Origin: Magicicada septendecula
Lineage: Eukaryota > Arthropoda > Insecta > Hemiptera > Cicadidae
DNA: 64,000 nucleotides
Direction of reading: 5' to 3'
Assembly (NCBI GenBank): GCA_034769895.1
Contig: CM068371.1
Span: 403,665,969-403,729,968, forward strand
Position 1 is the stretch's first letter. The number at the start of each line of letters is the position of its first letter. The notes beneath the pieces are model-generated. The model did not search any database. It was given only the letters and a program-made list of their open reading frames with translations, and was not told the origin of the DNA. A program made the position numbers and the translations under genes. Shown here piece by piece: positions 24,786 through 38,193 of this stretch.

Positions 24786-25439
24786 ATCATGGATAGTATA
24801 CCCTGCCGTGCCTGAGAAATATTGCACATAATAGTTACCATTTTATTGTTGGTCATCTTCAGAGACTGGATTTGTTGAGATATATTTTACAGCATGCAAT
24901 AATGTAGAATTTTTGTCAGTAGAGGTATTGACAGTTGTCTGCAAGTGAATGTGGAAGTTGTGTTTAGTAAGGTCTGATTGATTGGCCAAAATTATCCGGC
25001 GCAGCATTGTCAACTCATACTTGTTCTGTTGTTTATGCTTTACCACGTGCATTTACTAAATAAAATAGTAGTGAGTTTACTATTGTTTGATGTGGTTTAA
25101 ATTTAACAGTTTTAAAATTTATAATACAGTAAAACCTGTCTTAAGCGGCCACCCTTGGGTCTCCGTAAAATGTGGCTGCTTAGAAAGGTGACCGTTTAAT
25201 GAAGGGTTGGCGGGTGTTGTGACAATACAGTATATTAAGCAAGGATAATCAGCTATATCATTTTTGTATGTACTTGCAGTTGTATTCCTATTCACAGTAC
25301 GTTACAATGAAAATACATTACAACACGTGATAAAGAAATTATACTTTTAAAAAATAGTCAATATTTGAAATTATACGTTTTGAAAAAATGTGGTTTGTTT
25401 CGCAGTAGCAGTTTTCTTTTTAATTGCATAATTTTTGAC

Positions 25440-26600
25440 CAACAGTAATATGTACTAGGCTGTTTCAGAGCATTCTCGCCACATTCCTTATCGAGAGTAA
25501 CGCAGATACTTTCGATCCTCCCAAGAGATTGTAACACTTCTTTTAAACTATCGGCGTGCGTTCTTTAATTTCATCTTCTTCACTCTGTACATCATCATCA
25601 CGCGTTTCTGCAAAAAGCAGAAAAATTACTGTATTCTAAAAGCGAATATCTTGGAATAATACAGATTTTAATTGACCATTTAAAACTTTTCATTGTAAAT
25701 ACAGAATTTCTTCTGACCTACCTTTACAATCTTCATGAAGTCGAGCTTCCCAGTTGCCCTCGAGATCATCACAGCATTGTAGTCTCCATTTTCTTCACAC
25801 GGCAGTTCAACAGCTGTAGCAAGTGTGTGGAGTTCTTGCAAAATTTGATGTAGTGATTGCACCTGCAGATGTGCGTTGTTAATTAATGAATTTAGTGTTG
25901 TTAATTTTGTAAAACACTCCTTAGTACTGGTACCAGCAACCTCTGTTCATGCTGTCTTGATTCAGGATACCATATCGAGGACACTTAAGTTTCGCCAAGT
26001 GAAATGCTGTTATCCATATGACACACAATGGACCAAAGAACTCTTTACCAATAAAAAGTTTAAATGTCGTTGGTCCAATGGCTGAAGATGAGATGTCGTG
26101 TTTGTTGGAGTAAATGAGTCTCGCATTGGGTAATGATGAAACTGGATGACATGTCACATGATTCTATAACAAAATTACACGGTAAAAGATATTGTTTTGC
26201 CAACTACTGCACTGTAATGTTGTCTCCAAATTCTTGAAACACCTTGGTTTTTATGACTTTCCGGTAACAAACGGCCGCTCTTTTTTGCCAGCAGCACTAT
26301 AACACAACATAATTGTTACTCTTCATTTAGATATTTTACCAACATTACACGCTCCTTCTTGTAATTTAATGATTTATTTGGTACAGGTATAAAATATATC
26401 CAGTCTTAGCAACGTCGTAAATGTCATTTAATTCATGCTCAGTAACCTCTATTTCCATTCACTGACTTCATTAACAGGCATATCCGCACATTCACCCAAA
26501 ATTGTTTTGAACGACATGTTGTGCCGTTTTCTAAAACACTTGAGCCACCCATTACTTGCTACGAAATTTTTTACTTTAATTTCAGTAAACGTTTCGTAAC
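25440..26600 (-). pseudogene. Decayed Tigger-like transposase
   Basis: At 26510-26580 the minus strand reads FVASNGWLKCFRKRHNMSFK and then TILGECADMP, a clear CENP-B-type second helix-turn-helix domain. At 25460-25570 a frame reads SLKEVLQSLGRIESI, typical of Tigger C-terminal regions. The catalytic region between them has many stops and shifts and I cannot place the three aspartates. No functional protein is expected. Confidence 0.7.
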
Positions 26601-27511
26601 ATACTTCCACTACCTGGGAGTTTTATATTTTTGAGTGAACACATTAAACCATTCGTAAAGAATTTCACTAACTTGAAAACACTTTGATTCGTGTTTTCGT
26701 ATTATGCCCCGATTCATATTGGATTCCCAGTCTTTTCAAGTTTAGTCTTTATTTTGAATTATGCTGTTGATTTGTTGAATTTAAGAAAACTTTGGCAAGT
26801 TTCCTTGCTGAAACGCCCTTATCACTTTAAAAAATAACACTTGCCTAACTTCTAAATTTAAACTCAAGTAACACTCTTTCTTTGTTATTATTGTTGACAC
26901 ACTGTTAAATTACACAACAAATTACAAAAAAATTAAATCTGGCAGTCGTGGGACTGCCGACAGAAGTGTTAACTTAAAAAATAACAGAAGTTGGACTAAA
27001 GAACAACACACACAATTAACTAATTGAACGATGAATACAAATACAACGACTAAAGACAGTACTAATATCCCGTAAATGACAGAAAGACGAAAAAATGATG
27101 TTTATATAAAATAACTATAAGTAGTGTAAGTAGTAAATAAGGTTAAACATTGTACAAATAGCTTTTATAAATATCGAATCTATGAGCGAGAAAGACGAAA
27201 ACGCGTGTGGGATCGAACACGCGATGTTACATTTCACCGCGCACAAAATTCAAACTTTAAATTAATAAACCTTAAAAAGTGCGTAAATTAACGGAAAAGT
27301 GCGAAATAAATACCTAATAGTGCGTATAAATACGGAATAAAAAAATATTACTAAAAAACAAAGAGTGATATATGAAACATGAACATGTAAACAGAGAGGG
27401 GGAAATTGTTACGGATTCTCGTCGCATTCCTTTCTGATGACGTCACATTCTATGGATTCACCCCCGTGTAAATTTTTTCCCTCTCCTCTGCTATAAGAAG
27501 TTAACACTTCA

Positions 27512-27657
27512 AAAACTCAAACACACGCGGATCACTTACGCCAATTCAACGTTATGACTTCCGCCATAAATTCCGAATGTTCGCAAAACTCAAACACACG
27601 CGGATCAATTATGCCAATTCAACGTTATAACTTCCGCCATAAATTGCGAATGTTCGC
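27512..27657. repeat. Two tandem 73-bp units near the Tigger-like right end
   Basis: Each unit starts AAAACTCAAACACACGCGG and ends ATGTTCGC; the copies differ at a few bases. They lie on the 5' side of the minus-strand transposase, next to a TGACGTCA palindrome at about 27438, so they may be old promoter or binding-site repeats. Confidence 0.85.
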
Positions 27658-28269
27658 TTATAACTGACTGCTTACTACTGTTTCAACATTATGGAGACTA
27701 CGACAGTTTATTGTATAGACCTACTTTAAAAGTATGCAGGTACAGACGGTTAGATTGTTTGCCTTATCTTTTAGTTGAGTTAGGTATAAACACGATTTGA
27801 GTATTCCTAGAAATATGTATTCAAACTATTTTGTCTACTGTACTGTATTCTAGACTACTGAACATGCAATAGGTGACCGTTTAAACAAGGGAACGAACCC
27901 GTTATGGGCTGACCGCTGGCCGAGGGAGGAGGTGACCGTTTAATGGAGGGGAAGTTTACATTGATCTTATGGGAAATAAAATCCGTTCCTCAGAAAAGTG
28001 GCCGTTCGTTAAGGTGACCGCTGAATAAAGGTGGCTGTTAGGTCAGGTTTTACTGTTTATATTTTATTTAGCATGTGTTATACGATTTAATGATATTTTT
28101 TAAATTTGGTGATATTAGTCTGATATTCAGATGTGATTTTTTGGTAAAATTTAAGTATTTAGTGTATTAAGTGACAGTAATAGTTAATATTATCGATTCA
28201 TCTGTCTGACACCAATACGAATGCTTCAGCTATACACTAGACAAAAAAGGAATGTATTTAATGGACAGG

Positions 28270-29456
28270 CAAGACAGCTTATCTGTTCAGTGTGAGAATA
28301 TTTTGAAAAAGAAGGAAAAACGAGGGAGGTATTAATTTCCATGAATAAAGTTTAGAGCATATAGCTGCCACATGTGAAGTAGGGAAGAACCTGATAGTAC
28401 TGTACATATAAGAAAAGAAAAGGCGATCTTCTCACTTATTTCAGTGATTAGAGCTCAACTTTCAAAACCCTAATAAAAAAATAAATATAAACAAAAGAGT
28501 TACAAAGTTAGATTCTTTGCAAGAAAGTGCAATTCAACAGCACATTTATAGCTGCTATTGTAGATAAGAGCACCCAACAATAAATAAACTTCATAAATTA
28601 TTGGCAGCAGCTGATCTTTTTAAGGTAGTTAGAAAAATCATACAAAATATCGGTTTTAAATGTATATACATTTCGGGCAGAAAAGTTCTAATGGAAATTG
28701 AAATTGTAGTTGCTTTATGGTGCAGATTTCTAAGGGAAAGTCACATCCCTTATGTTCATTGAACATCTAGCCTGATTAGATGAAATGTGCGCATGCGCGC
28801 GTGTGTGTGTGTGTGTGTGGTTTACAAAAAGGCTGGGCAGATGATACTGGGGAAGGAACAATGAAACTACCTTTAGGACGAAGGTGTAGATATATTATTG
28901 TACATGCTGGGACATCCAAAGGTTTCATATCTAACTGTTTTATGCCTTTAAATAAAAGAAAATGAGTGACTTCCACGAAGAAATGAACTCTGAAAACTTT
29001 ACCAAGTAGTTGATAGACTTATTATTAAAAAACCTCCACAGTGCCATCAGCTTGTGTAATAAATAACGCCCCTTACTGAGTTGTATACGACAAAGTGCCA
29101 ACATTGGCTACACATAAATGAGAAATTATTCACTGGCTTCACTAACATTATATTTCTACCACTGTCAGCATGAAAAAAGTCCAACTTCCAGAATACGTAA
29201 TAGACAAAGTATCGGATGTACATGGCGATGATGTAGTAAGATTGGTACCGATTCTTCATTTTAATCCCCAATTGAGTTAGTTTGGGCACAGTTAAAAGGA
29301 TATGTAGCAAAAAATAATAAGACTTGCAGGAACAGAAGTAGAAACATTGATACACAATATTACAATTGATACTGCAGACAACTGGGGAAAAGTAGTAATG
29401 CACACAAAGAAAGTGATTGATGAACCATGGAGCAATAAAGGAATATTAGCCATGTA
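28270..29456 (-). other. Strand note: no minus-strand gene over the DDE_3 relic
   Basis: The minus-strand open frames here (for example 29047-29403 and 28776-28976) are antisense to the plus-strand DDE_3 relic described separately and show no protein motifs. Confidence 0.5.
28500..29456 (+). pseudogene. DDE_3 (Tc1-like) transposase relic 1
   Basis: Plus-strand frames read in family order. First is an HTH part (PTINKLHKLLAAADLF and IIQNIGFK, near 28570-28670). Next is a block before the first catalytic Asp (GRKVLMEIE). Then comes WADDTGEGTMKLPLGRRCR with IIVHAGTSKGFISNC (28825-28945). The C-terminus follows, VDKV-like with TIDTADNWGKVVMHTKKVI (29365-29420) ending ILAM. These match insect IS630/Tc1-type DDE_3 transposases. 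Multiple stops and shifts are present, and the second catalytic Asp and the final Glu are lost or displaced. A GC/GT microsatellite at 28790-28819 interrupts the frame. Confidence 0.8.
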
Positions 29457-30619
29457 ATAACTGGTAATAAGTTAGAGCACAGAATCCAGAACGCAGTTGA
29501 CTGATAGTGACATAATTGGTGTAATACCTTCAGATTAATGGCACAGCCATAAACTACAGTCACGTAATAATAATTTTATTTTTAGTTTTGGTTTTGTGGA
29601 AAAAGTAAAAAAAAAAAAAAAAAATACTGGCTCATGTTTTGCTAACTTATATATTCTTTGTTATTGTCAATTTGTATATTTACAGATTAGTTTATCGGAT
29701 TATTTCCTCTTTACACTGAGGAAAACAAAATGAGACTCTCAGTTTTGACTCAATGAAAGCTTTTAAATACAATTGTATTAACATCAGCTTAAATTTATTA
29801 TTAAATCAAAAAATTAAAGACACTGAATATTTGAAGTTAATTAAAATACACTGAAGTTAGTTAATTTCTAGTTATTCTTGTGAGAATTCAAAACATTAGT
29901 TTAAGAATTATCTTTAGTTACAAGTGGATAAATATCCATTTTTATACAGGCCACTACATATTTAGTCCGTGCATGCCTGGATTTGTTTTGTCTGCACGAA
30001 GTAGGTTTTGAGTGAATGCAGGATCAAAACTTATGCTTGGGTGAATAACATCCATCAGAAACACATTACAAAGTGACAACATGGTGCCAATTTTGTTGCA
30101 ACTGTCAATACCTCTCCTGTAAAAATTTTAGAATGTATACCTATATTTTTTTACAATCTGTATTTAATATGAATACAATATCTGCTCAAACCTGAATGAA
30201 AATTATATTTTTTCTATACTAATGTAAAGAACATAAAAATAAAGGAATTTGTAACAATTGCAATTAAATTTATATTGTTCTTCAGTGTCCATTATGTAGC
30301 TAGAACATAATTACTATGAAATACTTTCAGATAAAGAAAGCAGCATGATGACAGAAATGTAAGAAATTCATGGATCTTGTAAAAAATCTTGTTTTTGTGA
30401 CTGTTTATGTGACCCCGGAGTCATAAAATGTATACTATACGTTGTTTTAAACTGGAATGGGTAGTGCGGGAGACTTTACATTGATTTAGCCAATCAGTGT
30501 CATTGAAATTGGCACGTGTTGTCAGATGTATCCACCATTGCCTGGAACGTGTGGTTGCTCGAACTTCGGGCCCAGTTGCGCTGTGATTTACATGTGTGTA
30601 ACATTTTGCTCACAAAAAG
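29457..30619. other. Spacer with a poly-A run
   Basis: No gene recognised. An 18-base A run lies near 29609-29626; nothing next to it supports a retroposed gene. Confidence 0.5.
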
Positions 30620-31446
30620 ATTGGTGGGCATAAACTGTTATTGGAGAGAGAAGATATTACTGATTGGCGTTCCAGGTTTTGAAGGCAAATAAGGAAGAAA
30701 AACTTTGACGAAATCTGGGTTAATGCGAGCCACACGGCGGTAAAAGGCTGAACAGACAATACGAAAGAAGGGACTATGGCAGTACCAGTAGGAAAGGGAG
30801 GCAGAATTATCCTACTTCATGCTGGCAACTCCAAGGGGTTTATATGTACATAACTGCCTTATTCTGTTTACTTCCAAAAAAAAAAGGAGTACCATGAAGA
30901 AATGAACCACAACATGTTTTGTAATTGGTTGTAAGATTCTCTGATTAAAAACTTGAAAAAACCTTCAGTTATCGTCATGGACAATGCGTCGTACCATTCC
31001 AAGATACTTGATAAAGCACCGACCATGTCGTCACGGAAAGCAGAAATGATTCAGTGGCTCTGAAATCAAACGGTCCATTTGAAGACGATATGAAGAAGGC
31101 AGATCTACTATAGCTTATTTATTTACACAGACCACGTTTTCCACTCTACGTAATAGATGAAATGACTAAGGAATATGGACACAAAGTTATAAGATTACCT
31201 CCATATCACTGTCATTTTAATTCTATTGAGTTAATCTGGGCACAGATTGAGGGACGTGTTGCAAGGAATAACAAGAAGTTCAGTATAACTGAAATTACAA
31301 AGCTGACTGTGAAAGCTATTGAACAGATTACGGAAAGCAACTGGAAAAAAGTTGTAGATCACACCTGTAAAGTGATATCCAATGCTTGGGAAGAGAAAGG
31401 AATTCTTGAAAAAAGCAGTGGAAATGATGATTTCATTAAACAATGA
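30620..31446 (+). pseudogene. DDE_3 (Tc1-like) transposase relic 2
   Basis: Frames read FDEIWVNASHTAVKG (first catalytic Asp), TKEGTMAVPVGKGGR with LLHAGNSKGFIC, EYHEEMNHNMFCNWL, VIVMDNASYHSKIL (second Asp), and finally a 94-codon open frame (31162-31446). That last frame contains VIRLPPYHCHFNSIELIWAQ with the catalytic Glu. The order and spacing match the same family as the relics at 28.5 and 63.5 kb. All three catalytic acids are recognisable but in different frames, with several stops. I did not find its TIRs. Confidence 0.88.
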
Positions 31447-32001
31447 CAGCAACAGTTCCAGTGAGGAAGACAGGGAAACTGACAGGAACCTGTGGCTGAA
31501 TGGAGATGAAGATGACAAGGAGTGATATGAAGAAGATGGATGTTTTGTGTGTACAGTGACACCGAAGAAGACCCCCGACACATGAAGATAGGTTGGTGAA
31601 GAAAGTGATGAAGCAAGTGATTTAAGTGGAGTGTTTTCATTATCTCCAAAAGTTAAAGATTTAAATTTTTCTGAATTTTAAGGAAACTTTCTATCTGCAG
31701 ACAACGTTTTACATGTAAGTAATAGCGCCATAATATATAATGCACTATATTTATCATTACTGTTCTTTTCGTCCAAAAACAATATTTATAATAATACTGT
31801 ATAAAATAATATACTAATCTTTTCTTTCCAAATCATAAAGTAATTACAAGATGTTGTAACGGTATTGACCTTTTACCATTTATACAAAATAATAATACAA
31901 TAACAAAAAAACTCACTGCTGCCAGAATTTTACTTACCATCATAATCCCGTTAAACTTACCTTATTAAACTGCCCAGGTCGCCACGATATTTTATGGTTT
32001 A
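31447..32001. other. Spacer before the LTR element
   Basis: Decayed continuation of the DDE_3 region, then AT-rich sequence; nothing further recognised. Confidence 0.5.
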
Positions 32002-32005
32002 ATAT

Positions 32006-35000
32006 TGTAATATAATAAAAAAAATTGGGGATTGATGATGAGACTCTGATGTAATCAAGCCCCACTGTTTGGGCTAGCCAATTTGTAATAATTAACAAAT
32101 AGATTAAAGTGATTCTGTGTGTTCTTAATTTGTGTTTAATTGGTGTGGCTCTCGACGTCTTACTGGCCTGAAACACTTCCTTAAGTTTCCCAGCTGGTCG
32201 AGTCCCAATGGTAGCAAGACCGGTCGAGTAGCGAAATGTTGATGAAGAAATATATGTTCAGCTCCACCAAAAGTTTCAAAACAAAAATTGTTGTTTTGAA
32301 GAAAATAAAAAAAAAATATGTGTTTAAAACAAATTATAATTAAAAAAAAAATTATAATTTTATTAATTAATTAATTATAATCAATTAATTAATAGAGTGC
32401 TGTAAAGTTTTAAAAAGTGTAACACTCTTCTGAAAAATTTTATTGAAGTTCTGGTATATTTTAAATAAACTACCACCACTCATAAGATTGTCTCCAGGAC
32501 AGTCGATACTTGTTTACCTTTTTGTTTTTTAGGTTATCTTCGCTTATAGGTGGTAAAGTCCTGGTAGATTGTTAATTAGAATTATATTAGTGGTAATTAG
32601 TAATATTTATGAAATAAAGAACTATTTAGTGTTGAAAAGTATTAATGTTTTATTAGTTAATGGCAATATTGACTCTTATCGATTATAATATCGATTCTCA
32701 GGATATCGATCTGGTTACAAAGTATATTATATAAAGTAAAGTGATATTATATAAAATTCATACAGGGTTCTTTAAACAGCCAATTATTATCAAAGTCGGA
32801 GAAATCGGGCTAATATTTGAAAAGTATAACGTTACAACGAATTAATAATTATTACTAAATACAGACATTGAATAATAATTTGAAAATAATATAATTGTTT
32901 TCACCAACAGCTGACGTGATCACAGAGAAAGCATTGGGATTGTCAAAGAAATATGGCCGCCACCAGCTGGTCCAAATATTGCTCGATTCTGCTACGTTCT
33001 GAATAATGTATTTTCTGGCAGTATTCCTGTTCTGGTGTCTGCAAATCTCTTGTTAAATGTTGTGTAGTGTCTGGTGTAATGTTTCTGGGTTGTATTTTGT
33101 GTATCCATGTAAATATAAGTTCAAACACTTTTCCCGATTCCGACACTAATATGGTTATTGTATTATACAGTTTTCTGGTGTTTTGTGGTGTTTTTCGGAA
33201 TAGATATGTATTGTTCAGTGTTATTTATTGTTTCTTGATTGTTTCTGTCATAATGTAAGTGTTCTAGAAGTATTTTATAAGACACTCGCGATTTCACAAA
33301 AAACGTACTATTCACTAGCTCAACATTACCGTTGTAAGTTAGGTTAGATTCGTCACAAAACGTGTGTCATGTTAACCGTTCAAATACCAATAATCAACTA
33401 TCTTATTTCCTTCAGTTTCAATTAAACTCTTAGCCAGTATAATATTATTCTTTACATTGTTCAAATATATTTTCATATCCTGTGCATATATAATAATTCA
33501 CTATATGATTGCCTAAACTTTGGTTATTTATCAATTTTATTCACTAGATGTTATTTAAATTAATCTTTCAGTTCATTCTGGTTATTTTAAGATTAAATAA
33601 TGCCGTTTTATAGTGTTTTCTGTCCAAAATTAGTAATTTTACTTTCATTTTTGGTATTCTCTGAAAAGTCAAAACATACTTCCTGTCATTATAAAAATTC
33701 AGCCATTTTATCAGTTATATTTAATATTAATAATCTTATACTGTATTAAAAGGTTTATATTCCCTTATTTTCTTGTAATTAACTGAATTAGTTGTATTCT
33801 GAAACATTATTCTGGAATATATGACTCCCATGTCTAAATTTCTGAGTTTAGTCATTTTCATTGTTATTTATAATTCTGAATATAATTTATTAAAATCTTT
33901 CTAAATGGTATGTGCAATTATATGGCTTGATCTCAAGTTTATTTTGTCTAAATCCCTTTTGTTTATCTGCATTTAAATGAGTAATTTCTCTGTTTTAATG
34001 AATTTTGGTTTTCTTTCTCTGGCCTATGATTTTTTAACAATTTTTTCTTACAAAATATTTTACAAACAATATATGATGTGTGATACCCTCTCTGACTTTT
34101 AAATATAGTCTTATAAACTAAACATTTTTCCAAATTACACAATAACAATGAGTATTGGTTACAATACCAATAATCAGTTAAACAAATAAAGAATATTTTT
34201 TAAATAAATGGTTGTCTTCAACCTTCAGACATTTTACAACAAAATCCATATTTCCAACATGGAAATACGGTTCACAAAAAAGGTTTTTTTACTAACTCAA
34301 GTCTTAATTACTTCCTACTATTTACAAGTAGTAATTATTTTTATAGTTCTGATGTTAGTTGTATCAGACCCAAACAAATGGCCTTATATCTAACACATTT
34401 TTAAACATTCTGATACTATATACATAAAAACCTTATATCTATATTCTTGTTGCTAACTATTATTATAAGTGGGATTCTACAGTTTTTATACCGTCTTTTA
34501 CACATTGTCTTTGGGGAATTGTACCCTGTCATAAATAAATAAATAGCATAAATTGTTCAAAAAGTATTATGAAATCTGTTTTTCTTTTGGCATATAAAAC
34601 AAAATGTTATTTTAAACAGATTTATGTCTTATAAGTAACATATTCTCACAGTACACATTTCAAGTCATTGAAAATTGCATATTTCATTGTATTCAATGTT
34701 TGTGATTGCCAAGAATGAAACACAAGGTTTATTTTCTATAATACCCAAAACTATCACTGGTTCACTTTGCACTTTTATATTATGTTATTGCTAAATGGTC
34801 GTATAGTCTTATTAACATAATAAATTGGTTAGTGTTTTACAATGGAGATTTGTTCCATGGGTACTATATTATTGTTTCATCTTAGTTCACAGGCAACTTT
34901 TACTTTATACACTTCTCTCTCTTAAATTTATGTACATGTGGTTTTCATTTCGTTATACTTTTATTGGTTAATGATTTATTTTGGGGGTATGGGGATTTGG

Positions 35001-35513
35001 GTGTCTTTTATAAGAGCATGACATCTTCTTCAGGATGCTGCCTTCTTCTTCTTTCATCGGTCTTCTTTTCTCCTGCCTTCTGGGACTGGTATCTTCTCCA
35101 TCTTCTTCTTGATGCCATCAGGTTTCTTGGGATCTTCTCCATCTTCTTCTTGATTTTAGAAATACACCACCTGTATTGGTTGATCTTGGCTTATTTTAGG
35201 GTTTCTATTCTATTTATTCTTCCTCGTTGTGGGTTTGGTCATATTCTGTACTGCTTGGTTATTCACTTTCTTACCTTCCTGGGTTATAACTTGAAAATCT
35301 TTGGTTATGAGACTGGTTTTGGATGACTCATCACTAGTAACTTATTTTATTTGAACTTGTATTTTCTTTATAATAATGATTTCTTTCCACAGTTGCTATG
35401 AATTAATCTATTTATATTAAACTTAATGCTTTCTTCCAAATTTAAATATTATAACTTTATTATTCTAATGATCAATTGCCATTCAATATTATGCATACAT
35501 CTGTCACGCTACA
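32006..35513 (-). repeat. 3' LTR (minus-strand sense), 3,508 bp
   Basis: Matches 39419-42903. It contains an AT-rich inverted segment (near 32340-32395, ATTATAATT / AATTATAAT with TTAATTAATTAA). Its longest open frame (34964-35326, plus strand) has CTTCTT-repeat bias and is probably not a gene. Confidence 0.9.
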
Positions 35514-36722
35514 GATTGCTCTCCTCCAGAAGTAATTATTTCAGACATGTTTATGGATGAAATAATTTCTTATGATAATTTCATCATTTCTTATAATTCA
35601 TTTTCTTCTCCATTTTTATATCGACTTTTTATATTGGAGTTTAATTAATTTTATATATATAGTTACTTGTTTTACTACTGATCCTTTTCGGATAGTTAGT
35701 GTCTTCTGAGATATATTATTATTGTAATACATTTTCTTTCTTTATAAACTTCATGTTGCATCCTTGGGATATTAATTCCCTAACATTCCCTATCACGTGG
35801 ACTGGCGCAGATCAGAGGGGCACTGTACGCTACTTCTCTTCTGGCCATACACCACTTCTATAACTTGAGTACAGAGGCATATTCATCCCTGCTCAAAAAA
35901 AACATAATGCTGCTGGAATTATCTTCAGTCAGTCATCGAATAAATAAATAAAAAGTAGTCTCATTTTCGACTAATAAAAATATCTTTGGATTCTTCACTT
36001 CGTAGTCTCTCAGATTATCTCAGATTTTCTATCTTAATAAATCTTCATAATTATTATTATACTCATTATATATATATTTTTTCAAAACTCTTAACTTGTC
36101 TGATATATTTATTTTTATTATGGTTGAAAACCTTTCTTTTAATAATTCTGGTTACTGTTTACAGTGTAACTCTCTTTCTTCTCCATCTGAATTCTCTTTA
36201 TACTTTCTTCTGGTTACTCATAGTATTAGCATGGTCTTTATATATAGTCTTTCTTATTCATTATTTGAATGGTCTTAATATATTATATTTAATTTTTTAA
36301 CATTGTATCTTTACATTAGATATTCAGGTTGTTATATTGATCATTTTATTTAAACATTTTGGTTCTTTCCTTTCTCTTAGAAAGTTATTAATCCGCCTTC
36401 GCATTCATTAACATTAATTCATTTATATTATATTTCATGTGGTATTTCTTCTCTTTGCATTTCATATAGGTCTTATTATTATCATTTGTTCAAAATCATC
36501 TTCTCCATTTGTTTGGTATGAGTTGTTCTTCTTTGCTCTTAATTAACTGTTTTCATTATCGTTTCATAAGTAATTAGTCTCTTTGCTTCAAAATTTTTTC
36601 TTTTCTTGCATATTACACTCTTTTTTGTTATTCTTCTCTACTCCTTCAAATGCTATCGTGAATATCTAGCATTTATTCTGGATTAACGTTAATTCTCTTT
36701 TCTGAATTAATCACTTTATTTT

Positions 36723-37014
36723 CTTCTCAATTCAATTATAATTGACACATAATTATTTTTTGGAACTTGGTTAGTTTTAATGTAAAATTCAAACTATTCT
36801 TTTTATTTAATTGAAAAATATTTCTCATAAATCCTTGTAATATGTTGATCTTATCTTGTTTTAAAGTACTTCTCAATTCAATTATAATTGACACATAATT
36901 ATTTTTTGGAACTTGGTTAGTTTTAATGTAAAATTCAAACTATTCTTTTTATTTAATTGAAAAATATTTCTCATAAATCCTTGTAATATGTTGATCTTAT
37001 CTTGTTTCAAAGTA
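36723..37014. repeat. 146-bp tandem duplication in the LTR-element interior
   Basis: Two adjacent copies start CTTCTCAATTCAATTATAAT and end near AAAGTA, and are almost identical (TTTTAAAG against TTTCAAAG). Confidence 0.95.
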
Positions 37015-37129
37015 CTGACGTTCTATCAACATTCAAATTCTGTTTAATTCATTTATTCCCAGAATTGTTTCATTCAGAATTGTTTATAGTACTGTGATCT
37101 TACTATTATTTCTGAATGTTTTTGGTATT

Positions 37130-37760
37130 TTTCCAAATTCAAATTCTTCTTAATTATTTACCATAAAGTTTTCTCACAAACTTAGTTATAGTAAGTTGGT
37201 CTTACTTCATTTTTAAATTTTTCGTATTTTAAATTCAAAATTCCTTTCTTCTTAATTCTTCCAAAATGTTTTTCTCATAATTCAGTGGTAGTAAGCTGTG
37301 CTTGCTTAATTTTAAATTTTTTAAAATTAAGTTCAAAATTCTCTCTCTTTCTCTTTCTTCCATAAAGTTTTGTTCTAAATTATCAGGTTGTAGTAAGATG
37401 TACTTACTCAAATTTAAATTTTTATAAATATATTTCAATTCAAAAGTCTTTCTTTTTCTTTCTTCCATAAAGTTCGTTCCAAAATTATTAGGTTGTAAGT
37501 TGTTCTTACATATTTTAGAATTTTTTAAATTATTAAATTCAAAATTTAAAATTCTCTCTCTTTCTCTTTCTTCTATAAAGTTTGTTCCAAAATTATCAGG
37601 TTGTAAGTTGTTCTTACATATTTTAGAATTTTTTAATTATTAAATTAAAAATTCTTTTTCTTTCTCTTTCTTCCAAAAAGTTTGTTCAAATTATTAGGTT
37701 GTAAGTTGTTCTTACATATTTTAGAATTTTTTAAAATAATTAAATTAAAAATTCTAAACT
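37130..37760. repeat. ~100-bp diverged minisatellite in the LTR-element interior
   Basis: About six units share CTTTCTTCCATAAAGTTTGTTC, AAATTATTAGGTTGTAAGTT and TTTTAGAATTTTTTAAA-type blocks, with CTCTCTTT tracts. Confidence 0.85.
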
Positions 37761-38193
37761 CACAACTCATTCTTCATAATATTTCTTCATAGAAGCTTGA
37801 TTGTACACTCCTTTGATTTTTCCTGAAACGATTTCCCTCAACTCATATGTATTGTTATGCTTATCATTTACCACAACATATGGTTATATATTGTACTCTA
37901 CACTGGACCATATTATTTGTACTTTAACAAGTTGATCTTCTCTTTTTTTTTTTTCTTTTATATACCCAGGAAGATGGACGATTTTCTTTATGTCACTGCA
38001 TTGCTCATATTTTTATTGGTCATGTTCATTTTCTTACACAGTCTTCACTCATAAAACCCAGTTTTGTTTCTATGTTTATTCTTTGTATCATTTCCTTTCA
38101 ATGATATTTATTTCGTCTCCTTCACCATTGTTTTTCGCCGTAGTCGGTTATCATGATCTCCGTTCCTTTTCTTGATGGTGTGTGGTATCTGTG

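Larger units (their letters stand above)
25127..28055 (-). mobile_element. Older pogo/Tigger-like DNA transposon
   Basis: Ends are inverted: CAGTAAAACCTGTCTTAAGC at the left and CAGTAAAACCTGACCTAACAG (reverse strand) at the right, both followed by further GGCCACC / GGTGACCG-type subterminal motifs. TA precedes the left end; the right flank is TT, one change from TA. The TIR differs from that of the 19.7-kb element, so it is a different family. The interior is decayed transposase on the minus strand. Confidence 0.85.
35514..38193 (-). other. Non-coding interior of the LTR element with tandem repeats
   Basis: About 2.7 kb downstream (minus-strand sense) of the gag-like frame. No RT, RNase H or integrase motif is seen in any frame. 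It holds a 146-bp tandem duplication (36723-37014) and a ~100-bp minisatellite (about 37130-37760). On the minus strand, purine-rich sequence just inside 35514 (GGAGGAGAG) could be the polypurine tract. Confidence 0.6.

Noticed and set aside
27180..27240. tRNA B-box-like GTTCGATCC on the minus strand within CGCGTG...CACGCG
   Set aside because: No A box at proper distance and no cloverleaf could be drawn. It lies inside the old Tigger-like element and is probably chance.
29600..29630. Poly-A run as the tail of a processed pseudogene or SINE
   Set aside because: No coding or SINE-like body and no flanking duplication could be found beside it.
34964..35326. 120-codon frame repeated in both long LTRs (also 42354-42716)
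   Set aside because: Biased by CTTCTT repeats, on the strand opposite to the element, with no motif. Conservation is explained by LTR identity.
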